A stretch of 64,000 nt of DNA, taken from assembly GCF_003952225.1 (NCBI RefSeq), contig NZ_CP034437.1, forward strand, positions 4,230,501 to 4,294,500, read 5' to 3'. The position numbers and the translations under genes are program-made. The notes below the pieces were generated by a model, which worked only from the letters and a program-made list of their open reading frames with translations, was not told the DNA's origin and ran no database searches. The DNA comes from Paenibacillus albus (GTDB lineage Bacteria > Bacillota > Bacilli > Paenibacillales > Paenibacillaceae). The first letter of the stretch is position 1, and every line of letters begins with the position of its first letter. Shown piece by piece: positions 25,793 to 32,973 of this stretch.

Positions 25793-27276
25793 TCCATCAC
25801 TTCTTTCACATATTCTTTCATCAGCTGACGCGCGATCTTTCCGCTGCTTGTATAGATGAACCGATCCACGGTGATCAGCTGTTTGGGGGCCTTGTAGCTT
25901 GCCAAATAATTACGGCAATATTCCTTCACTTCATTCAGACTCAAGCATTGATCTCCGCGCCATTGAACGATTGCGGTTACCTTCTCTCCCCATCGCTCAT
26001 CTGGCATTCCCACTACCATAACCTCCTGAACGGAAGGAAGCTGCTGCATAACCGTTTCCACTTCTTCGGGAAATACATTCAAGCCGCCGGTCACCACCTT
26101 GTTCATAGAGCGCCCGGCTAAGTATAAATACCCGTCGCTATCGGCTGACATGTAATCCCCGGTCTTAAGCCACCCATCTTGAAAAACCGCTGACGTTTCT
26201 TCGCTTAGCTGATAATACCCTGTGAATGTCATGCTGCTTCGAACGAAGAGCTGTCCGACTTCTCCGGCAACCTCCTGATCCTGCTCATCGCGAATGGATA
26301 TTTCAACACCAGAGAACGGCCGTCCCACCGAACCAGGTTTCTTTGCCTCATAGATGTCCATATAGCTGATATAGCTCGCCTCTGAAGAACCATAATATTC
26401 ATATAGCTTGGTCTGACCGCCAAACACTTCCCGGCATTGCCGCTTCGATTGCTCCGACCACTTTCCACCTGCGCTGATCAGGGCTTGAATAGACACTTTA
26501 CTGGGATTCGCCTGCTGGAGCAGTGATTCAATCATCGTAGGTACGACAAACAAGATCATTCCAGGAACAGCCGTACATACCTCCATCACTTTATTCGCCT
26601 GAAATTGCTTGATGAGATGAAAAGTCGCACCAAAGTACAGACTTTGCAGCATGGCAAACAACGACAATGAGTGTACGAGGGGACCTGGGGCCATACAATG
26701 CCTGATATCGAGTTGGAATGCTTCCCTCGTAGCTTCAAAGCTTGTTACCCAGGAGTGCGGAGTTCGCATGTACCCTTTTGGAATTCCCGTAGTTCCTGAA
26801 GTGAAACCGATAAATAACAATTCATTGCTCGCGATTAATTCGGATTTTGGAGGAAATGTGGCTACCCATTGCTCATAAGCACCTGCGTTCTCTTGCGATA
26901 ACACAATGATTTCAACTTGCTCGGCTTGGCTGGTGGGCAAATGAATATGATGAGCATACCTGTCTTCCGCAAAAATAATCCCCGGCTCACATTGAGCTAA
27001 AACAGCATTGATTTCAACAGAGCTCCACTTTGGATCCAGTGGTACAGGCACAAGCCCAGCGTAGATAGCCCCTAGAAAAATCTCCACAAACTCGACCCGA
27101 TTGCGAATCAAGATCGCTACCTTCCGATGGATATGACAACGCTGCTTCAGACCGTTAGCAACTCTCTGTACCCGCTCCGCCAATGAAGAATAGGTAAGAC
27201 TGTCCAGGCTGTCGGTGATGGCGACCCGATCTGGCATTCTCGAAGAATGACTCAGTAGAAAGGTTAGTAGATTCAC
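25789..27276 (-). CDS. AMP-dependent acyl-CoA synthetase / ligase
   Basis: Adenylate-forming enzyme of about 495 residues that activates a carboxylic acid to its CoA ester. P-loop FTSGTTGIPKG (about 158-168), A5-type YEYYGSSEASY (about 290), LKTGDYMSADSDGYLYLAGR (about 365-384) and a C-terminal GKIAR catalytic Lys. GTG at 27276 is chosen because AGGTG lies 8 nt upstream; the longer frame would start inside the promoter region. First gene of the six-gene operon. Substrate unknown. Confidence 0.92.
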   Translation of the reverse strand: MNLLTFLLSHSSRMPDRVAITDSLDSLTYSSLAERVQRVANGLKQRCHIHRKVAILIRNRVEFVEIFLGAIYAGLVPVPLDPKWSSVEINAVLAQCEPGIIFAEDRYAHHIHLPTSQAEQVEIIVLSQENAGAYEQWVATFPPKSELIASNELLFIGFTSGTTGIPKGYMRTPHSWVTSFEATREAFQLDIRHCMAPGPLVHSLSLFAMLQSLYFGATFHLIKQFQANKVMEVCTAVPGMILFVVPTMIESLLQQANPSKVSIQALISAGGKWSEQSKRQCREVFGGQTKLYEYYGSSEASYISYMDIYEAKKPGSVGRPFSGVEISIRDEQDQEVAGEVGQLFVRSSMTFTGYYQLSEETSAVFQDGWLKTGDYMSADSDGYLYLAGRSMNKVVTGGLNVFPEEVETVMQQLPSVQEVMVVGMPDERWGEKVTAIVQWRGDQCLSLNEVKEYCRNYLASYKAPKQLITVDRFIYTSSGKIARQLMKEYVKEVME

Positions 27277-27316
27277 TTCTAATTCACCTGCTTGGCGTTT
27301 AATGTCGCTGTCGTTT

Positions 27317-27352
27317 GTTAACCTATATAACAACCTTAAGTTAACATTTCAA
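27317..27352 (-). promoter_or_regulatory. Promoter and operator candidate of the six-gene operon
   Basis: TTGAAA (27352-27347), 17-nt spacer, TATATA (27329-27324) on the minus strand. GTTAAC occurs at 27317-27322 and again at 27340-27345 with AT-rich inverted flanks, an imperfect 29-bp palindrome covering the -10 and spacer. This is a good place for a repressor, but no regulator gene adjoins it. Confidence 0.6.
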
Positions 27353-27454
27353 TCACGATCATTCTATCAGCCACAAAATAACCTGTAAAGTCCTATTCGG
27401 ATAATCAGGACTATACGAGGAGCAATCTATGAACTCTCGACTAAGGAAGTTAAC

Positions 27455-27491
27455 ATAAAAAAACGAGAACACTGTGCCTTCAGTGTTCTCG
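27455..27491 (-). terminator. Terminator of the zinc-ribbon protein gene
   Basis: CGAGAACACTG (27464-27474) pairs with CAGTGTTCTCG (27481-27491). The minus strand ends in T7. Confidence 0.85.
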
Positions 27492-27504
27492 CTCGTTTAA
27501 TCTA

Positions 27505-27831
27505 TTATCCTACTTCATTTAAGTTAAAATTGGCGTTGCAGTTGGGACATTTGAGACTAAATTTCATGTCATATTTTTCACCAAACATGAATTCACCGTC
27601 AACCGCTGATTTCGACCAGCCTTTTCCTTTGAATGCTTTAGTAGAACTTCTTTTCAGTTGCGTATTGCAATGTTTGCAATAGTGTTTTGTGAAAAAATAC
27701 TCCTTTGCTTCTCCGAACGAAAAAGTTACACTCGTTTGGGTACCCGTAGGATAACCGTATTTAATAACAAATAAAATAGCGAGTATAATACCGATTCCGA
27801 TATAAACAAGCCAAAAAACAGACATATCCAT
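27505..27831 (-). CDS. Membrane-anchored zinc-ribbon protein, unknown function
   Basis: About 108 residues. One N-terminal TM (VFWLVYIGIGIILAILFVI) and a cytoplasmic or surface tail with two CxxC pairs (YCKHCN and LKCPNCNANF), spaced like a rubredoxin-type zinc ribbon with an insert. ATG at 27831 has GGGGG 5 nt upstream. Function not recognised; transcribed alone. Confidence 0.72.
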   Translation of the reverse strand: MDMSVFWLVYIGIGIILAILFVIKYGYPTGTQTSVTFSFGEAKEYFFTKHYCKHCNTQLKRSSTKAFKGKGWSKSAVDGEFMFGEKYDMKFSLKCPNCNANFNLNEVG

Positions 27832-27954
27832 TATTGCCCCCACTTTAACCTAAGTTTCAATGATCCCTCTGAACTTTACCATTCTAATTGAAATTTTTCT
27901 GTACATACACAAGCAATTTCCACCATTCCTATAGTCTGTGAATTTGATGCAAGC

Positions 27955-27991
27955 GAAAAAGGCCATTCACGCTGATCGGTGAATCGCCTTT
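27955..27991 (-). terminator. Terminator of the DUF4309 gene
   Basis: AAAGGC-ATTCAC pairs with GTGAAT-GCCTTT; the minus strand runs into GCCTTTTTC. Confidence 0.75.
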
Positions 27992-28032
27992 GTTCTTCAT
28001 TACATATGCTACACGATTATTGATAACTTGCT

Positions 28033-28617
28033 TCAACGTTTGAGCAAGTTGATATGATCAAGATTCGTACTCGAGTTGAAAATAAACGCAAGCTTGAATT
28101 TACCGCGGTTGTAGCTGATCTTCTGCTGTACCAAGGATCCGTTCCGGATAATGACCGAACTAGACGGCTTGCCCCACCGTCCAAGGAGCATTTTCTTCGA
28201 GATCCCCCCAATATTCGTCTGTCTTTCAATGTTAGTCCCGAAATAACGGATTTCCCGAACCTTGTTGAGCTTATATGCGATGGCATAACCGGGGTGTCCC
28301 ATCTCTGCGTGATACTGATCAAATCCATCTGAGTTTGATCTCACCTTGTCAGGTTGACCGAGCTTGCTTAGCACATTCTTTCGGGTGCTGATTCCAATCT
28401 TCAGCCCATTGACCGAACCGGGGAATTGACCGACCAATGCAGGTTTATAAAAGCTGTTCAAAGTCTTCAAGGCACTTGCCGCATCCTCGGCACTCCATCG
28501 TTTTACGCGACTCAGCTGTCCTGTAGCTTTATAGGTGTCGGCATGAACGGGAAAACCTGGTGCAAGAATAAGTCCGGCGAGCGCAGTGACTAGAACAATC
28601 TTCGAAGCATACTTCAC
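28033..28617 (-). CDS. Secreted DUF4309 (YjgB-like) protein, copy 1
   Basis: About 194 residues with a signal peptide (KIVLVTALAGLILAPGFPVHA). The mature part has a LNSFYKPALVGQFPG opening, a DGFDQYHAEMGHPGYAIAYKLNKVREIRYFGTN core and a WGKP...LDHINL end, the DUF4309 pattern. GTG at 28617 follows AGGAGG and gives a length equal to its paralogue at 34332 (roughly half of residues identical by eye). Function unknown; likely cell-envelope associated. Confidence 0.82.
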   Translation of the reverse strand: MKYASKIVLVTALAGLILAPGFPVHADTYKATGQLSRVKRWSAEDAASALKTLNSFYKPALVGQFPGSVNGLKIGISTRKNVLSKLGQPDKVRSNSDGFDQYHAEMGHPGYAIAYKLNKVREIRYFGTNIERQTNIGGISKKMLLGRWGKPSSSVIIRNGSLVQQKISYNRGKFKLAFIFNSSTNLDHINLLKR

Positions 28618-28762
28618 TGTAAAAGTCCCTCCTGAATATGTGCTGCTGATTGATAACATTCATCTTTGATAACTTTCCCCGATACCCCTTTGAATAATTC
28701 GCTTTGCGCATGAATGCTAAAAACCATTTTCCAGGATTGTTCCGATATGAAATACTAACCGC

Positions 28763-28802
28763 AAAAAAAGCTGGCTTCGGTACATAACCGAAACCAGCTT
28801 TA
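28763..28802 (-). terminator. Terminator of the azoreductase pair
   Basis: AAGCTGG-TTCGGT pairs with ACCGAA-CCAGCTT; the minus strand continues into T7. Confidence 0.85.
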
Positions 28803-28821
28803 TGATTTTTTACCGTAATAT

Positions 28822-29505
28822 CTAGAACGTTTTAGCGATTTCACGAGCTCTGCGAATCGCTTTCTCTTTAATCGTGTGAGCTTGATCAGATGCCGCGCCC
28901 ATTCCTTCTACGAAGATTCCTTCGAGACTCGGAACGCCGAGAAACTTCATGATGACGTTCAGATGGCGGTGACCCATCTCGAATGCGGCAAAATCTGATC
29001 CAGGTGACAATACGCTTCCGCTGGATTGAATGTGAACCGCTTTTTTATGCTCCAATAAACCGACTGGCCCTTTGCCTGGAACATATTTAAACGTTTTACC
29101 CGCTACACAGATGGAATCGATATAAGCCTTCAATACAGGCGGAAAGGAAAAGTTCCAGATCGGATTCACAAAGATATATTTATCTGCTGCCAGGAATTGA
29201 TCAACGAGCTCGTTCAATCGATTGAGTTTGGTTTGTTCGATAACGGATAGGGCTTTGCCTTCCCCCGCTTTTTTCCATCCTTCTACTACATTGGCATCTA
29301 TTTCAGGTATATCCGATTGGTAAAGATCAAGATGAACGATTTCATCTTTTGGGTTTGCTTTGGAATAAGCATCGATAAACGCAGAACCAACAGACATGCT
29401 ATATGAACTATCCAGGTTAGTTGGATGAGCCGTAATATATAGAACTCGTTCTTGCCGGTCGTTACCAGGCGTAGTACCGAACATTTTTTTCAAAAATTGA
29501 ATCAC
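28822..29505 (-). CDS. FMN-dependent NADH:quinone/azo oxidoreductase (AzoR-like), copy B
   Basis: 227 residues of the flavodoxin-like fold. FMN-binding [20 protein letters not shown] (about 24-43), [17 protein letters not shown] (about 110-126) and the [11 protein letters not shown] loop (about 155). Reduces quinones and azo compounds by two-electron transfer, protecting from thiol-reactive stress in Bacillus. Tandem duplicate of the gene 23 bp upstream; the extra N-terminal 20 residues ([19 protein letters not shown]) are unique to this copy. Confidence 0.92.
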   Translation of the reverse strand: MIQFLKKMFGTTPGNDRQERVLYITAHPTNLDSSYSMSVGSAFIDAYSKANPKDEIVHLDLYQSDIPEIDANVVEGWKKAGEGKALSVIEQTKLNRLNELVDQFLAADKYIFVNPIWNFSFPPVLKAYIDSICVAGKTFKYVPGKGPVGLLEHKKAVHIQSSGSVLSPGSDFAAFEMGHRHLNVIMKFLGVPSLEGIFVEGMGAASDQAHTIKEKAIRRAREIAKTF

Positions 29506-29528
29506 GAGAACCTGACTCCCTTACCTAA

Positions 29529-30167
29529 TTAGAATGTTTTCGCCAGCTTCCATGCTTGTTGAATGGCGTTTTCTTTAATTTGGCGAGCTTGATCCGATGC
29601 TGCAGCCATACCTTCTACAAAGATAGCTTCAAAGCTTGGAACACCGATAAATTTCATAACGACGTCTAAATGACGATGACCGATTTCAAAATCAGCATAA
29701 TCGGAGCCAGGAGACAGCACGCTTCCACTTGCTTGAATATGGATGGCTTTTTTGCTGTCCAGCAAGCCAACAGGTCCTTTATCCGTGTATTTGAAGGTTT
29801 TTCCTGCAACGCATATCGAGTCAATGTAAGCTTTCATGACTGGAGGGTAAGAGAAGTTCCACGTTGGGTTAACGAAAACATACTTATCTGCTGCAACGAA
29901 TTGATCAACCAACTCACCAAGACGAGCAACTTTTGCTTGTTCTGCACTCGTCAATTGATCGAAGGAAGTGCCTGCCCCCAATTTGCCCCATGCGCTAAAA
30001 ACATCTGCATCAAGGCGTGGAATATCCATATTAAACAAGTCAAGGTGAGTGACTTCGTCATTCGGATTTGCTGCTACATAAGCCTCTAGAAATTGCTTGC
30101 CAACCGTCAAGCTATAAGAAGCCTCGGTTTCATTCGGATGAGCGGTGATATACAAAACAGTAGACAT
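29529..30167 (-). CDS. azoR: FMN-dependent NADH:quinone/azo oxidoreductase (AzoR-like), copy A
   Basis: 212 residues, same fold and motifs as the neighbouring copy ([48 protein letters not shown]). First of a two-gene operon. Ribosome site AAAGAAGGAT. The strong palindrome at 30221-30244 upstream is the probable operator; in Bacillus subtilis azoR genes are repressed by HxlR- or MarR-type redox regulators, but none is encoded here. Confidence 0.93.
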   Translation of the reverse strand: MSTVLYITAHPNETEASYSLTVGKQFLEAYVAANPNDEVTHLDLFNMDIPRLDADVFSAWGKLGAGTSFDQLTSAEQAKVARLGELVDQFVAADKYVFVNPTWNFSYPPVMKAYIDSICVAGKTFKYTDKGPVGLLDSKKAIHIQASGSVLSPGSDYADFEIGHRHLDVVMKFIGVPSFEAIFVEGMAAASDQARQIKENAIQQAWKLAKTF

Positions 30168-30220
30168 AATTATAATCCTTCTTTCAACTTTTAATCGGAC
30201 TGAATCCGTTGATTTATAGA

Positions 30221-30244
30221 TAAGAAACTATCTTAAGTTTCTTA
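30221..30244. promoter_or_regulatory. Operator candidate of the azoreductase operon
   Basis: TAAGAAACT-ATCTTA-AGTTTCTTA, a perfect 9+6+9 inverted repeat 54 bp before the azoR start. Confidence 0.65.
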
Positions 30245-30311
30245 CTTTTTGTATGTTACTATGTATATGTGTGATACGTCAACGATTATATACGAAAATA
30301 GCCGTGAAACG

Positions 30312-30343
30312 AAAAAAACGGATTGGCTGAGAGCCATCCGTTT
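30312..30343 (-). terminator. Terminator of the alpha/beta hydrolase gene
   Basis: AAACGGAT-TGGC pairs with GCCA-TCCGTTT (one bulge); T7 on the minus strand. Confidence 0.8.
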
Positions 30344-30371
30344 CCATCTGTACAATTATTCGGTTCACCTA

Positions 30372-31241
30372 CTAAAATCCGTAAACTCGGTTAAAGAAGC
30401 TTATAATACATTCAGAAACTGTACAACTCGCTTCTTCAAGAAGAAAATGTCCACCGCACAGAAGCACGAGTTCGACACAAGTTAATTCTCGTGCAAGCGC
30501 ATAGGCCCCTTCCAAAGTGAAAATAAAATCATTTTTCCCCCATGCGATTAAAGTCGGTGGCTGGTATGTACGTAAGTATTGCTGCCATTTGGGATATTGC
30601 TCTACATTATGCCGGTAGTCATAACCAAGCGCCAGCTGAATGGCGGCATTTCCCGGCCGATCAAGGAAGAACTGATCCATTGCATACCCGTCAGGACTAA
30701 TTAGAAAAGGACAACAAACACCATAAACATATTGCTTCTTCGTGAACTCCACATCGACCAGCGCTGCAAACGCCTTCTTGTTCGCTGGGCTGGGATCCGC
30801 CCAAAGAGCTTTAAATAAATCGAAAGGCTCGCCGAGGCCTTCCACATGCGCTACAGCATTTTGGATTACGAAACCCAGAACCCGCTCAGGCTGCCGAACG
30901 GCAATCCGGAACCCGATTGGCCCCCCATAATCATGGCAGTACAGAATATAACGAGATATACAGAGCCGATTAATCAACTCTCCAATAACTAGTGAAATAT
31001 GCTCGAACGTATACGAGAACTCATCCACTGAAGGCATACTGCTGTTTCCGTATCCAGGATAATCAGGGGCAATGACATAATAGCGATCTGCTAATAGCGG
31101 TATCAAGTCCCGAAACATGTGGGAAGAGCTAGGAAACCCATGAAGAAGGATAATTGCTGGATTACTCGGATTACCGGCTTCTCGAAAGAAGACTTCATAT
31201 CCTTCGATGTTCATTTTCTTATAAAGAACCTCTATCGGCAT
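30372..31241 (-). CDS. Alpha/beta hydrolase, haloalkane dehalogenase/epoxide hydrolase type
   Basis: 289 residues. Oxyanion HGFPSSSHMF (about 34), nucleophile Asp in CHDYGGPIG (about 104), acid Asp in WGKNDFIF (about 234) and His in CGGHFLLEE (about 262). An Asp nucleophile points to dehalogenase or epoxide hydrolase chemistry rather than a serine esterase. Many members of this group are annotated only as hydrolases and the substrate is open. Single gene with its own terminator. Confidence 0.88.
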   Translation of the reverse strand: MPIEVLYKKMNIEGYEVFFREAGNPSNPAIILLHGFPSSSHMFRDLIPLLADRYYVIAPDYPGYGNSSMPSVDEFSYTFEHISLVIGELINRLCISRYILYCHDYGGPIGFRIAVRQPERVLGFVIQNAVAHVEGLGEPFDLFKALWADPSPANKKAFAALVDVEFTKKQYVYGVCCPFLISPDGYAMDQFFLDRPGNAAIQLALGYDYRHNVEQYPKWQQYLRTYQPPTLIAWGKNDFIFTLEGAYALARELTCVELVLLCGGHFLLEEASCTVSECIISFFNRVYGF

Positions 31242-31355
31242 CTGCAGCTCTCCCCCTTGCTGTGCTCATCCGTCCTACATTCGTCATACTATCTGTATGA
31301 ACGTAAGGTCTTGATAAGTCCCTTGATGGTTCGTTAATCCCTACTCATGATATGA

Positions 31356-31398
31356 AAAACAGGCAGGAAGTTATAAATAAACTCCTCTGCCTGTTTTG
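31356..31398 (-). terminator. Terminator of the second ABM gene
   Basis: AAAACAGGCAG (31356-31366) pairs with CTGCCTGTTT (31387-31396); the minus strand ends in T5. Confidence 0.78.
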
Positions 31399-31417
31399 CT
31401 GCACCTTACAAGATTCT

Positions 31418-31750
31418 TTATACGTTCGTTATCTTACTTCCCCATTCGCCTTGCGGTTCCAGCCAACTGACACTTCTATCAATAACTAAATTCCCTAGTG
31501 TTTCTTCATAATTCTTGCGGTAAGGTTTAATAAATTCTTCTGCTAGCCAACTATCTCTAGTCCCTTGCCAAGTTTCATAAATGATTAAGTCATCCGGGTT
31601 ATCCAAGTCATTTGAGACAATGGCGCTGATGAAAGCCTTCTCTGATGACATTTCTTCGATTAGAGAAGACAACTCCTTGCGGAATTCGTCCCTTTTCCCT
31701 GGTTTAGCTTTGAAACGAATATTCAATTGGATTAGTTGATTGGACATCAT
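31418..31750 (-). CDS. Antibiotic biosynthesis monooxygenase (ABM) domain protein, copy 2
   Basis: 110 residues, paralogue of the protein at 8529: LNIRFKAKPGKRDEF, NPDDLIIYETWQGTRDSWLAEEFIKPY, and a shared WLEPQGEWGSKI end (copy 1 has TPTAEWGTTI). Starts ATG ATG after AAGGAGG. A Crp-type box (31800-31817) with a -10-like TAAGAT (31779-31774) precedes it with the same geometry as the pirin promoter. Predicted role: quinol or electrophile oxidation under stress. Confidence 0.9.
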   Translation of the reverse strand: MMSNQLIQLNIRFKAKPGKRDEFRKELSSLIEEMSSEKAFISAIVSNDLDNPDDLIIYETWQGTRDSWLAEEFIKPYRKNYEETLGNLVIDRSVSWLEPQGEWGSKITNV

Positions 31751-31799
31751 AATTCCTCCTTTGTTATGTGCCTATCTTAGCGCAGCACGCAACTTTAAT

Positions 31800-31817
31800 C
31801 TGTAATCTAATTTACAT
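31800..31817. promoter_or_regulatory. Crp/Fnr-type box 4 (second ABM gene)
   Basis: CTGTAATCTAATTTACAT, one mismatch from the full palindrome. Box centre to -10 edge is 29.5 bp on the minus strand. Confidence 0.72.
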
Positions 31818-31874
31818 CTTCACCACCTGTGAATATTTCAATGCCTATTAATGAAGAACGTCTTTTCAATTGGC

Positions 31875-32072
31875 ATGAGGGCGAACAAACTTGCAATTTG
31901 TAAAATTCGAGCTGGTCAGACCGTTGAAATTCCCTGACATGTAAAGCATGCCTGGAGAAATGCAACGAATGAAACCGTAAAGTTGGTCTTCGCATCGACT
32001 GCGAAAATGAGAGATTTCTTCGTTGAAATCAGACGTCCTGTGGCGACTGTTCAACCAGCAAAAAGCGAATGA
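31875..32072 (+). pseudogene. Cupin-domain protein remnant
   Basis: The plus strand reads KIRAGQTVEIP, an in-frame TGA, then HVKHAWRNATNETVKLVFAST and MRDFFVEI. This is the second half of a small cupin (motif xPxHVxHAWRN, followed by the usual C-terminal helix). The stop and the missing first cupin motif mark it as a relic. It lies directly beyond box 4, so it may once have been a divergent member of the regulon. Confidence 0.65.
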
Positions 32073-32101
32073 AAGGGATGATGTCCCGTTCATTCGCTTT
32101 T
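32056..32101. terminator. Bidirectional terminator after crp copy 2
   Basis: AAAAAGCGAATGAA pairs with TTCATTCGCTTTTT, inner GGGA/TCCC stem. Confidence 0.85.
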
Positions 32102-32122
32102 TGTTGTCTTCCGTTTGTTTTG

Positions 32123-32826
32123 TTACGAATAGGTTAACTCCAGTATTTCCGCTACTTTGACCGGTGAAATCGATAACGATTTCCTGCCGGTTTCAATTAC
32201 ATTTTCCTTCATTAGCGTCTTTAAAATCACGGATACCGCCTCGCGTGTAGCCCCAACCAAATTCGCAACTTCCTGATGCGTTAACGGAAGGTCAATTCTT
32301 ACATACTCTCCATCCTCGACTCCGAAACGTTCCGAAAGCTTGAGTAATAAATGGAGAATACGGTCCCGTACATCGCCAAGGGCTAACTTCTCAAGCATCT
32401 CATCCTTTTCTTTTAGGATTGTGCTCAGCTCTGATAACATTTTCATTGCAACTAAAGGACGTGCCGCTAAGAAATCTTCAAAATTTTGTTTGGACACCGA
32501 ACAAATTAGCGATTCCTCCATGGTTTCGATATAAAGTCCTCTCGTCCCAAAAGAGAAGGTATCGATCTCTCCGAAGATATTGCCTTTTCCTAGAATGACT
32601 ATGGTGAATTGCTTTCCTTCCTGATTCGTTTTATACAGTCGCAGTTTGCCTTCTTTTAGAAAAAACAACCCATCTTTGGAGGTTTCCGGTGTTTGTATGA
32701 GGCTTCCTTTAGGAATCGCATTAAAATGCGTCATGGGCGAAATATGATAAGCTCCGTTAAGTCATCAGAGGTCAACGTTTCAAATATGCTCATCTTTGAT
32801 AAATAGGAGCGTTTATCTAACAGCAT
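32123..32826 (-). pseudogene. Crp/Fnr-family regulator (copy 2), frameshifted near the 5' end
   Basis: The long frame (32734-32123, 203 residues) has the beta-roll (GLFFLKEGKLRLYK, IFGEIDTFSFG) and HTH (LTHQEVANLVGATREAVSVIL) and is clearly paralogous to copy 1. Its N-terminus is short, and its ATG at 32734 has no ribosome site. Upstream in another frame, ATG at 32826 follows a perfect AAGGAGGT (8-nt spacing) and reads LSKMSIFETLTSDDLTELIIF, the missing family N-terminus. One base is lacking at the AAA run 32740-32742. Either a real loss or a homopolymer error. Divergent from the MFS gene with box 5 between them. Confidence 0.8.
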
Positions 32827-32863
32827 GCTTGGTGACCTCCTTCACAGTTGGATAACTCCTTAA

Positions 32864-32881
32864 TTGTAATGTATATTACTG
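32864..32881. promoter_or_regulatory. Crp/Fnr-type box 5 (MFS gene, divergent crp2)
   Basis: TTGTAATGTATATTACTG. The core GTATTAAACTACGTTTGT starts 35 nt from the box start, exactly as at box 3. The box also lies 38 bp before the crp2 start, where it could repress or activate that gene. Confidence 0.68.
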
Positions 32882-32973
32882 CTGCCCACGCGAGGTTTGT
32901 ATTAAACTACGTTTGTGGTCGCGAGCATGTTCGCAGAGTCCGATAAAATAAAAAAGAATAGGGGAATTCATAT

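Noticed and set aside
30249-30485. Plus-strand frame of 78 codons near the azoR promoter
   Set aside because: It covers the hydrolase terminator and has no ribosome site.
31807-32093. Minus-strand frames of 62 and 75 codons beside the second ABM gene
   Set aside because: The opposite strand carries a recognisable cupin relic, so these are shadows.
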